The notes below the pieces were generated by a model. The model did no database searches, had not been told where the DNA came from, and saw nothing but the letters and a program-made list of their open reading frames with translations. The position numbers were made by a program, and so were the translations under genes. Positions 34,154-43,628 of a DNA stretch of 64,000 nucleotides are shown one piece after another. The stretch comes from Cucumibacter marinus DSM 18995 (GTDB taxonomy: Bacteria > Pseudomonadota > Alphaproteobacteria > Rhizobiales > Devosiaceae): NCBI RefSeq assembly GCF_000429865.1, contig NZ_AUCR01000009.1, positions 124,001-188,000 of the forward strand. Direction: 5' to 3'. Numbering within the stretch: the stretch's first letter is position 1; the number at the start of each line of letters is the position of its first letter.

Positions 34154-34582
34154 ATGAGCGAAACCATCCATATGCGCCGTCTCGTGCGCGCCCCGCGCCC
34201 CCGGGTCTTCGAGGCCTGGACAAGGGCCGAGCACATCACCCGCTGGTGGGGGCCGGGAGAGGTCACCTGCCCGCATGCTGAGGTCGACCTGAGCGTGGGT
34301 GGTCGCTACCGGATCGACAATCGTGAGCCCGACGGCACCATCATCACCATCACCGGCACCTATGAGGAGATCGAAGAGCCCAACCGCCTGGTCTATTCCT
34401 GGTTCCTTGGCGAAACGCCCGACAAGGATAGCGGTACCCGGGTGACCGTGGAGTTCAACGAGCACGATGAAGGCACCGAAGTGGTGGTGACCCATGAACG
34501 GCTGCCCGACATCCCGACCCGCGACATGCATGCCCAGGGCTGGGCCGGCTGCCTCGACGGGCTGGTCGCCTATTTCGACTAG
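34154..34582 (+). CDS. SRPBCC/AHSA1-like protein
   Basis: The 142-residue protein is similar in fold to Hsp90 co-activator-like AHSA1 proteins: MRRLVRAPRPRVFEAWTRAEHITRWWGPGEVTCPHAEVDLSVGGRYRI, then GTRVTVEFNEHDEGTEVVVTHERLP and HAQGWAGCLDGLVAYF. It forms an apparent operon with the ArsR gene (30-bp gap). The ATG at 34154 directly follows an in-frame TTG. The ligand is unknown. Confidence 0.87.
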   Translation: MSETIHMRRLVRAPRPRVFEAWTRAEHITRWWGPGEVTCPHAEVDLSVGGRYRIDNREPDGTIITITGTYEEIEEPNRLVYSWFLGETPDKDSGTRVTVEFNEHDEGTEVVVTHERLPDIPTRDMHAQGWAGCLDGLVAYFD

Positions 34583-34588
34583 TCCCGC

Positions 34589-35401
34589 CTAAAGCGTATC
34601 GGGCCGCACCAACCGCCAGTCCCGCGCCGGGCCGCTCACTTCGATGACGATGTCGAATCCCGCATCGTCCTCGATCAGCCGGCGGGTGATGCGCTCGTAA
34701 TTGGCAACGAAGGCGACGATCCGGTCTTCGAGGTCTTCAGGCGGCGAAAGTCCCTTGTCGCGATAGTTCGAGACTTCCTGTTCGATCCGCCAGCGGATGA
34801 CCATGTCGAAACTGGCCGGCTTGAGCAGCACAGAGCTGTCGAACCGGTCGAAAAAGGCGCGGTAGTCCCCGGCAAGCCGCGCATTGGCATAGCGCCGCCA
34901 GACTTCACCGGCGTCTTGTTCCCGCTCAAGCGAATTGAGGGGCACGCTGAGGCCTGCATCGGGTACCGGGCGGGCATTCATGCACCAGCCCTCGACCACG
35001 ATCACCGATGGACGCCCCGAAAACCGGCCCCACTGCGCCGGCGGCAGGGTGTCGTCGGTGATCTTGTCGAAACGCCGCAACAACGTCTGGGCGCCCTCGC
35101 CTGCTGCGCTCAGCGTATCGATGGCAACGGACAACGCCTGGATGTCGTGAGTGCCGGGCACGCCGCGCGTCGCGAGCAGCGGATGCACCTCTTCCGCCAA
35201 AGCCGCGCGTTGGGCCTTGGTCAGGTAGTAATCGTCGAGCGAGAGGATGGCGACGCGCCCCGCGCTGCGCTCTTCAATCTGCTGGCTGAGATAGGACTTG
35301 CCGATCCCCTGCCCGCCGGCAAGCCCGAGCAGGAACGGACGGCCGCCTTCACCGGGGGGCCGAGAAACGATCCAGTCAATCAGGCGATCGCGAAGCGACA
35401 T
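34589..35401 (-). CDS. D-glycerate 3-kinase (GLYK-type)
   Basis: The 270-residue P-loop kinase related to plant glycerate kinase has a Walker A motif GGQGIGKS (29-36), SLDDYYLT (about 54-61) and RGVPGTHD (about 79-86), followed by VVEGWC(M). The reaction is D-glycerate plus ATP to 3-phosphoglycerate, or a close analogue; phosphoribulokinase/uridine-kinase-like proteins share the fold. No other photorespiratory or serine-cycle genes are near, so the pathway context is not shown. Confidence 0.82.
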   Translation of the reverse strand: MSLRDRLIDWIVSRPPGEGGRPFLLGLAGGQGIGKSYLSQQIEERSAGRVAILSLDDYYLTKAQRAALAEEVHPLLATRGVPGTHDIQALSVAIDTLSAAGEGAQTLLRRFDKITDDTLPPAQWGRFSGRPSVIVVEGWCMNARPVPDAGLSVPLNSLEREQDAGEVWRRYANARLAGDYRAFFDRFDSSVLLKPASFDMVIRWRIEQEVSNYRDKGLSPPEDLEDRIVAFVANYERITRRLIEDDAGFDIVIEVSGPARDWRLVRPDTL

Positions 35402-35425
35402 GTCCGGGCCCCGCGCTGCGCGGCC

Positions 35426-35757
35426 TCAGGCCGCCGCCGTTTCCGGCTTGGCGGAGGGAGCAAGACGCACTTTGAGGCCGTCGAGTTCCTCGCTCATCAG
35501 GATCTGGCAGGACAGGCGCGAATTCGGCTCCACATCGGGCACGGTGTCGAGCATGTCCTCTTCCTCGTCGCTCGCCTCATGCAGCTTGGGCAACCATTCG
35601 GGATCGACAAAGACGTGGCAGGTGGCACAGGAACACGCCCCGCCGCATTCGGCCTTGATCGGCAATTCCCAGTCGCGGATGACTTCCATCACCCGCCAGC
35701 CTTCGAGTGCCTCCAATTCGTGCTCTACCCCGTCATGGTCGGTCACGAAGATCTTCA

Positions 35758-35758
<1 letters not shown>
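35426..35758 (-). CDS. [2Fe-2S] ferredoxin (adrenodoxin-like)
   Basis: The 110-residue ferredoxin has C38-x5-C44-x2-C47 and C84, the vertebrate-type [2Fe-2S] ligand pattern (ECGGACSCATCHVF...RLSCQI), with an extra Cys at 42. The start shares one base with the stop of the reductase gene (TGATG), so they are co-translated. It likely receives electrons from that reductase and could hand them to CysI. The Ala/Pro-rich C-terminal tail is extended. Confidence 0.92.
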
Positions 35759-36804
<1,046 letters not shown>

Positions 36805-36926
36805 TCAACCGGCACCCGCAGGGCCGCCTTCACCCTTCGCGAGACCACATTCCCAAAGTCGTCCCGAAATATCTCAAAATCGGCGCGCCCGCACCAGGCG
36901 GACCGCCTGCTCAGCCTGTTCCGGCC

Positions 36927-38210
36927 TTACTGGTCGGCCCGGCGCAGGAACGGCCGGGTTCCCACGGGCGCCTCGCCGCGGCTGCCGACCGGCTGCAGGT
37001 ACACCGAGACTTCTGCTAGCGCATCATTCTCGAGCGCCTTTTTGGTCGCTTCATTCGTAACTGTCAAAGCATCGAAGCCACACCGGCGCAGAAACGGCAC
37101 CTGATCGGTCAGAATGTCGCCCGTCGCCCGCAATTCACCGGTGAAGCCGTAGCGCTCGCGCAACAGCCGGGCATAGGAATAGCCGCGCCCGTCCGTGAAC
37201 TTCGGGAACGCCACTGCAATAGAGGCAAAGCGGTCGAAATCCTCGGCAATCGCCTCGAAATCGTCGCCGGGTTCGATCAGCAGCCCGATCGGATGATCGG
37301 CAGCGATAAAGGCATCCCGGTTCTCCTGCCAGATGGCCAGGGGAACGTGAACATAGGCGGAGGTCTCCGGTGCATCGCCTTCGCCCCACACGTGGAACGG
37401 GTCGGCGATGAAACGCCCGGATTTGAACAGGGTGCGGTTTTCCAATTTGGCAGCCGGTGACGCGATTTGTCCGTTAAAGTCGAAGTGAATACCGCATTCG
37501 GCCTTGTTGAGCCCGCGCCAGCGGCCAGCCCGGGGATCTTCCCCTTCCCTGGTCGCCGAAGTGCAGGGTGCGCAGCCGATTGAGCGGTAGCCGTGCTGAA
37601 CGAGCGGGTGCTCGGGCAGATCGTGCTCGGCCTTGTAAGCCTTCACATCCTCATAGGTCCAGTAGGCAAGCGGGTTGACCTTGATGCGCACATCCGAGGT
37701 CAGCTCGAAATGCGGCAGCACCCCGCGCTCCTGGGTCTGATGACGCCGGCGACCCGTGATCCAGCCCGCATATTGATCCAAAGCGCCCTTGAGCGGCTCG
37801 GTCTTCCGAATATGGCAGCAGCTATCGGGATCCGTGTCCCACAACGTGCCATGGGGATCGAACCGCTTGAGGTCCGCCGCATCCGGTTCCAGGAACCGGA
37901 TATTGGTCAGCCCGAAGCGCTGCTTGATGGTCTCGACATACTCCAGCGTCTCGGCGAAATGCTTGCCGGTCTCGAGGAACAGCACTTCCTTGTGCGGGTC
38001 GACTTGCGCGATGTGGTGCAAGAGCACCGCGGAATCCGCCCCGAATGACGAGACGACCGCAAGCGGTTCGCCCGGCAGCAGCTCTTCAAGAGCATAGCGG
38101 ATGACCCCGAGCGTATCGCGCTCGTCGAACATGCCGTTGAGCGCAACGATTTCCAGATCGCTGGCGCGCGGGGCCTTGGCCTCGGCGAGGTTTGAACTAG
38201 CGAGTGCCAT
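36927..38210 (-). CDS. cysH: APS/PAPS reductase CysH fused to a DUF934 domain
   Basis: The 427-residue protein is in one frame. Residues 1-245 are CysH: SSFGADSAVLLHH (54-66), Cys131-Cys132 and Cys213-x2-Cys216, the CC/CxxC iron-sulfur set of APS reductases, and catalytic Cys239 in KAECGIH. From about 260 to 415 it continues as DUF934 (FKSGRFIADPF...FPKFTDGRGYSYARLLRERYGFTGELRATGDILTDQVPFLRRCGFDAL), normally a separate gene beside cysI. It reduces adenylylated sulfate to sulfite. The start at 38210 overlaps cysI by 14 bp; an upstream in-frame extension is antisense-like. Confidence 0.92.
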   Translation of the reverse strand: MALASSNLAEAKAPRASDLEIVALNGMFDERDTLGVIRYALEELLPGEPLAVVSSFGADSAVLLHHIAQVDPHKEVLFLETGKHFAETLEYVETIKQRFGLTNIRFLEPDAADLKRFDPHGTLWDTDPDSCCHIRKTEPLKGALDQYAGWITGRRRHQTQERGVLPHFELTSDVRIKVNPLAYWTYEDVKAYKAEHDLPEHPLVQHGYRSIGCAPCTSATREGEDPRAGRWRGLNKAECGIHFDFNGQIASPAAKLENRTLFKSGRFIADPFHVWGEGDAPETSAYVHVPLAIWQENRDAFIAADHPIGLLIEPGDDFEAIAEDFDRFASIAVAFPKFTDGRGYSYARLLRERYGFTGELRATGDILTDQVPFLRRCGFDALTVTNEATKKALENDALAEVSVYLQPVGSRGEAPVGTRPFLRRADQ

Positions 38211-39855
38211 AAAGCGCCTCCTTGAACGGGGCTTCCCCGAGACGGCGGAACGCGGCGATGAAGGTCTCATCGGCGCTTTCGCGCTTCTCGATATAGAGGT
38301 CGACAAGCTTCTCGATGGCGTCGGGCACGTCATCCCCGGCGATACCCGCGCCAAGGATCGAGCCAACCGCCGCATCTTCGGAAGCATCGCCCCCAACGGT
38401 GATCTGGTAGTTCTCGACGCCTTTCCGGTCGAGACCGAGAATACCGATATGGCCGACATGGTGATGCCCGCAGGCATTGATGCAGCCGGAAATCTTGATC
38501 TTGAGATCGCCGATCTGTTCCTGGCGCTCCGGCGCAGAGAACTTCTGTGAAATCGACTTCGCGATCGGGATCGAGCGGGCTGTCGCCAGCGCGCAATAGT
38601 CGAGCCCGGGGCACGAGATGATGTCGGTGATCAGCCCGGTATTGCCTTCGGCGAGGTCGATATCGACCAGCCCCTCATAGACCGCGCGCAGATCGTCGAG
38701 CGCGACATGCGGCAGCACCAGGTTCTGCTCGTGGCTGACGCGGAGCTCGTCGAACGAGTATTTCTCCGCCAGGTCGGCAATCGCCTCCATCTGGATGTCG
38801 GTCGCATCGCCCGGCGTACCGCCGATCGGTTTCATCGACACGGTGACCGAAACATAGCCATCGCGGAAATGCGGATGGGTATTGCGCTCGATGAACCGGG
38901 CGAAGGCAGGATCGGTGATCTTCAGCTTCGGCAGGTCGATGGTCTTCTGCTCGACCTCCTTGAACGCCGGCGCGGCGAAATAGGCCGTGATCCGGTCAAG
39001 CTCTTCCTGCGGCAGCTTGAGGATGCCGTCCTTCATGGCGGCGAACTCTTCCTCGACCTGATCGCGGATCGTGTCGATGCCGGCCTCATGCACCAGGATC
39101 TTGATGCGGGCCTTGTATTTATTGTCGCGTCGGCCATAGCGATTGTAGACGCGCAGGATCGCCTCGAGATAGGCGAGCAGATGCTCGTGATCGACGAAAT
39201 CGCGGATTTGCTTGGCGACCATCGGGGTGCGCCCGAGCCCGCCCCCAACATAGACCGTCCAGCCGATCTCGCCATTGGGTCCGGTCTTCGCCATCAGCCC
39301 GATATCGTGGAACTTGACCGCCGCACGGTCCTGCGGCGCGCCTGTGATCGCGATCTTGAACTTGCGCGGCAAAAAGGTGAATTCGGGGTGCAGGGACGAC
39401 CACTGCCGGATGATCTCGGCAATCGGGCGCGGATCGATGATCTCGTCCGCCGCCGCACCGGCAAACTGGTCGGTCGTCACATTGCGGATGCAGTTCCCCG
39501 AGGTCTGGATGGCATGCATCTCGACATCGGCCAACTCGGCCAGGATCTTGGGCACGTCGTTGAGCCGTGGCCAGTTGAACTGGATGTTCTGCCGGGTTGT
39601 GAAGTGGCCATAGCCCCGGTCATATTTGCGGGCGATTTCCGCCAGGCGCCGCAATTGCTTCGAGCTCAGCGTCCCGTAAGGCACCGCCACGCGCAGCATA
39701 TACGCATGAAGCTGCAAATAGAGACCGTTCATCAGCCGCAAGGGCCGGAACTGGTCTTCATTCAGTTCGCCCGAAATGCGGCGGCGGACCTGATCCGCGA
39801 ACTGCTCGGTGCGCTGGCGGACAAAGGCCGCGTCGAATTCGTCATAGCGATACAT
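38197..39855 (-). CDS. cysI: Sulfite reductase, siroheme hemoprotein CysI
   Basis: This 552-residue nitrite/sulfite reductase converts sulfite to sulfide. It has siroheme/[4Fe-4S] cysteines Cys415-x5-Cys421 (CPGLDYC) and Cys458-x3-Cys462 (CINAC), plus the duplicated ferredoxin-like domain starts TRQNIQFNW and VSHEQNLVLPH. The ATG at 39855 gives the family-typical start MYRYDEFDAAFVRQR. No CysJ flavoprotein is in the window, fitting a ferredoxin-fed enzyme. It overlaps DUF2849 and the cysH fusion by 14 bp each. Confidence 0.94.
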   Translation of the reverse strand: MYRYDEFDAAFVRQRTEQFADQVRRRISGELNEDQFRPLRLMNGLYLQLHAYMLRVAVPYGTLSSKQLRRLAEIARKYDRGYGHFTTRQNIQFNWPRLNDVPKILAELADVEMHAIQTSGNCIRNVTTDQFAGAAADEIIDPRPIAEIIRQWSSLHPEFTFLPRKFKIAITGAPQDRAAVKFHDIGLMAKTGPNGEIGWTVYVGGGLGRTPMVAKQIRDFVDHEHLLAYLEAILRVYNRYGRRDNKYKARIKILVHEAGIDTIRDQVEEEFAAMKDGILKLPQEELDRITAYFAAPAFKEVEQKTIDLPKLKITDPAFARFIERNTHPHFRDGYVSVTVSMKPIGGTPGDATDIQMEAIADLAEKYSFDELRVSHEQNLVLPHVALDDLRAVYEGLVDIDLAEGNTGLITDIISCPGLDYCALATARSIPIAKSISQKFSAPERQEQIGDLKIKISGCINACGHHHVGHIGILGLDRKGVENYQITVGGDASEDAAVGSILGAGIAGDDVPDAIEKLVDLYIEKRESADETFIAAFRRLGEAPFKEALYGTR

Positions 39856-40165
39856 TGCTGTCCTCCCCCTTGGCATGCGGGGTATCGAGGGTCTGCGGAG
39901 TGTGGCGCGGCGAGGTCGGCCCTTCGGCGCGGATCTTTTCGCGAAGGCGGGTCGGCACGACCCGGCCATCGATGATTTCGGCTTTCTCGATCTCGACGCT
40001 CAGATACCGGCCGGACGCATTGGCGGCCTCGACGGCAGCATCGCGCGCGGCCTTGTCCTCCGGGCCGAAGGTCTGAGCCTTCGACACCTCTTCAAGCCAC
40101 TTGCCATCAACAGTCAGATAGACTGTAGCGCCCGAAAGCAGTTCGTTTGCAGTGATGATGTCCAT
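39842..40165 (-). CDS. DUF2849 domain protein
   Basis: The 107-residue soluble protein has a first 75 residues (ITANELLSGATVYLTVDGKWLEEVSKAQTFGPEDKAARDAAVEAANASGRYLSVEIEKAEIIDGRVVPTRLREKIRAEGP) matching the DUF2849 family found next to cysI in many alphaproteobacteria. Its function is unknown. It lies 5 bp after cysG and overlaps cysI by 14 bp, so it is probably an assembly or activity partner of the sulfite reductase. The polar tail is variable. Confidence 0.87.
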   Translation of the reverse strand: MDIITANELLSGATVYLTVDGKWLEEVSKAQTFGPEDKAARDAAVEAANASGRYLSVEIEKAEIIDGRVVPTRLREKIRAEGPTSPRHTPQTLDTPHAKGEDSNVSL

Positions 40166-40170
40166 AGTCT

Positions 40171-41583
40171 TTATGCCACCAGTTCCTTGGCTGCGTCTCT
40201 AGCTGCCCGGTCGATAAGGGCTTCGGCTTGCTGCCAGTCGCCTTCGGCCACCGCCGCACCGATGAGAATGAGCGCGGGGCCCTCGGCGAAAGCCTTGTGG
40301 CCTCCCGTCAAATCTCCGAGTTCGCCGTAATAAGTTTTGCGGTCGGCCCGGCCCGCATTGACGACGATCCCGACCGGCAGCGCGGGCGACAGCCCCTCCC
40401 CGATCAGCGCCGAGGCCGTGCGGCCGGCGACCGACTTGCTCATGTAAATGCCCAGCGTGACACCCGAATGCGCCAGTGCTGCCCAATGGGCGAGTTCATC
40501 ATCATTGGCGCCATGAGCCGTCGCGAACACGAAGCCGCTCGAGACCTTGCGAAGCGTCACCGGCGTGGCGGTGTCGGCGGCAGCGGCCAGGGCCGCGGTC
40601 ACGCCCGGTACGATCGAATAGCCGATCCCGGCCTTGCGCAGCGCCGCGACTTCCTCGCCCGCGCGTCCGAAAACCATCGGGTCGCCGGATTTGAGCCTGA
40701 CGACGCGCTTGCCTTCCCGGGCAAGCCTGATGAGGAGATCGTTGATCCGCTTCTGGGTGAAGGAGTGGGCACCCTTGGCCTTGCCCACGGCTATGCGCTC
40801 AGCATCCCGACGACCCATCTGCACAACCTCGTCGGAAACGAGATGGTCGTGCACAATCACATCCGCGCCCTGCAGCACACGCTGAGCGCGTAGGGTCAGA
40901 AGATCTTCGGCGCCCGGACCGGCACCAACAAGCCAGACAGAACCCGCAGTGGCATCCTGCGCCTCAAGCAGCGCTTCGGCAGCGCTTTCGGCTTCGGCAT
41001 CGTCGCCGGCCTCAAGCGCATGTTCGATCCGCCCGGAAGTCAGAAGTGCCTCGAAATAGTGCCTGCGGTCGTCTCCGCCCGGTAGCGCGGCCATCACCCG
41101 GTCGCGCATCCGCCCGGCAAGGCCCGCCAGCGCGCCGAGGTGAAGCGGGAGGAGCGCTTCGATGCGGGCGCGGATCAGGCGGGCCAGAACAGGCGCATCC
41201 CCTTCCGAGGAGATGGCCACCGAAATCGGGGCACGGTCGACAATGGCCGGTGTGAAGAAATCGCACTCTTCGGGCGTGTCGACGACATTCACCGGAATGC
41301 CGTGGGCACGCGCGCGCTCGGCAGCATAGGCATTGTCGGGGCCGGCATCGGCGATGAAGACAAGCGCAGTGTCAACGAGGTCGCGTTCGGCAAAACGGCG
41401 TTCGGCCAATTCGACATCGAGGCCGGAGAAATCTGCGGTAATCTGCGGCGCGACCACACGCACCCGCGCTTCGGTCTTCACCGCAAGCCGGGCCTTGGCC
41501 AGCGCCTCGACGCCGCCACCGATGATCAAGATCTGCTTGCCCCGCACCTTGTAGGAGACGGGGAAAATGCCGAGCCGGGCCAC
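40171..41583 (-). CDS. cysG: Siroheme synthase CysG (trifunctional)
   Basis: The 470-residue protein makes siroheme for CysI. The N-terminal half (1-200) is the precorrin-2 dehydrogenase/ferrochelatase module with NAD motif IIGGGVEALAKARLAVK. The C-terminal half (about 213-455) is the SAM-dependent uroporphyrinogen-III methyltransferase: VWLVGAGPGAEDLLTLRAQRVLQGADVIVHDHLV and GDPMVFGRAGEE. It is first in the leftward cysG-DUF2849-cysI-cysH operon, with an AT-rich palindrome upstream at 41655-41669. Confidence 0.94.
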   Translation of the reverse strand: MARLGIFPVSYKVRGKQILIIGGGVEALAKARLAVKTEARVRVVAPQITADFSGLDVELAERRFAERDLVDTALVFIADAGPDNAYAAERARAHGIPVNVVDTPEECDFFTPAIVDRAPISVAISSEGDAPVLARLIRARIEALLPLHLGALAGLAGRMRDRVMAALPGGDDRRHYFEALLTSGRIEHALEAGDDAEAESAAEALLEAQDATAGSVWLVGAGPGAEDLLTLRAQRVLQGADVIVHDHLVSDEVVQMGRRDAERIAVGKAKGAHSFTQKRINDLLIRLAREGKRVVRLKSGDPMVFGRAGEEVAALRKAGIGYSIVPGVTAALAAAADTATPVTLRKVSSGFVFATAHGANDDELAHWAALAHSGVTLGIYMSKSVAGRTASALIGEGLSPALPVGIVVNAGRADRKTYYGELGDLTGGHKAFAEGPALILIGAAVAEGDWQQAEALIDRAARDAAKELVA

Positions 41584-41654
41584 GGCACACCTCCATATCG
41601 CGATTGGCCCGGAAAATAAGGCTGTGCGGGCGACCTAACAAGGCATTGAAATTG

Positions 41655-41669
41655 AATAGTTTTACTATT
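41655..41669. promoter_or_regulatory. AT-rich palindrome upstream of cysG
   Basis: AATAG-tttta-CTATT (41655-41669), in the flanking context GAAATTGAATAG...CTATTTC, lies about 72 bp upstream of the cysG start and is strikingly AT-rich for this DNA. It could hold the promoter or an operator for a sulfate-assimilation regulator. No regulator gene is adjacent. Confidence 0.35.
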
Positions 41670-41859
41670 TCACACCGTGGCCCGCCGCTAGAATGAGGAG
41701 CGGCCCACCGGGCGAAACTGCGCAAAAACCAACCACGGATCGGCCCTCACGCAAAACGCCGCTTGCCCTGATGGACCGGTTGACAGCTCGGGGCCCTGTC
41801 GTGACCTTTGACGCGCGGGGATCGCGGAAAAATCTACTCCAAGGGACGCTTTTCACGAA

Positions 41860-42297
41860 ATGAACCGAGAATTCACACTGACAGCGGTCGCCACGCTGGC
41901 GATGGGGCTTTCTGCCCTGCCCGCGCTCGCCGAGGATTTCCCGCGTCAGAGCCTGATGCCCGAACTGGATGGAAAGGCCTCGTCTTTCGTCGGGAACTGG
42001 CAGATGGCCTTCCCGGAATCCGACCCCTATTTCAAGGGCCGTGTGATCTATGGCTGCGAGGACCCCATGACCATCACCACCGATGGCGATCTGGTCGTGC
42101 ATGGCTTTCCCGACGGCCCGGACGCGATCTTTGCGGTCTCGGTGCGGGACGGCCACACCATCCTCGACCTGGCGACCGAGAAGGTCCCGCCCTGGGAGAT
42201 CGTGTGGGTGGACGAGAACACGGCTAATTTCCACACCGTCGGTGTGGACGGCACGACGGACTGGAAAGTGCCGTTCGTCTATTCGAGATGCGATTGA
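41860..42297 (+). CDS. Secreted protein of unknown function
   Basis: The 145-residue precursor has a Sec signal peptide (MNREFTLTAVATLAMGLSALPALA, cleavage after ALA, about residue 24). The mature part of about 120 residues has two cysteines (CEDP and the penultimate residue), probably disulfide-linked, and the motif GNWQMAFPESDPYFKGRVIYGCEDPMTITTDGDLVVHG, suggestive of a small beta-sandwich or lipocalin-like fold. I do not recognise the family. It stands alone, opposite in direction to cysG and the next ferredoxin. Confidence 0.7.
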   Translation: MNREFTLTAVATLAMGLSALPALAEDFPRQSLMPELDGKASSFVGNWQMAFPESDPYFKGRVIYGCEDPMTITTDGDLVVHGFPDGPDAIFAVSVRDGHTILDLATEKVPPWEIVWVDENTANFHTVGVDGTTDWKVPFVYSRCD

Positions 42298-42399
42298 GAG
42301 GGCAACCACCGGGCTGTCGCGGACATGATCCGCGATCTTGGGCAACCTGGTCCCGGCTCAAGGCCGGGGCGGCCCGGAGTTTCTTCGAGACTGGCCCGG

Positions 42400-43286
<887 letters not shown>

Positions 43287-43628
43287 CGTCGGCTCCATGC
43301 TGTGCGCGCCACCGCGCCTCACCTTTAACGATACTGTTCACAGATGAATGGTGGCTTAAGGCAGGAACGCCCGATGGATCAAACTCTGGTGGCATTTGAG
43401 TGATTGCGTTAACGATTTCTTAAAGATGGTCTCGGTTGCACCGAGAATTCGTGTAATAGTACATGATACCAACGCGCGGCGGCGTGGGCATGGGGTGGTT
43501 AACAGACTGAGTTAACAACTGTTTTCCCTCCAAGAGGACGCTCCCCGATCACCTCTGGTGTTAAGAGGTTGGAAGGGCCCACACGATACCGCTCGTACGG
43601 GAAGTGCGGACTAAGGAATGTAAAGAGT
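43287..43628. promoter_or_regulatory. Divergent control region between HPt and RgsE-like genes
   Basis: This 342-bp gap holds no gene. It contains a perfect CtrA box TTAACGATTTCTTAA (43409-43423) and a pair of GTTAAC palindromes spaced by 7 bases (43498-43503 and 43511-43516). A purine ribosome site AAGGA lies before the ATG at 43629. The content suggests cell-cycle control of the rightward gene, possibly of both. Confidence 0.55.
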
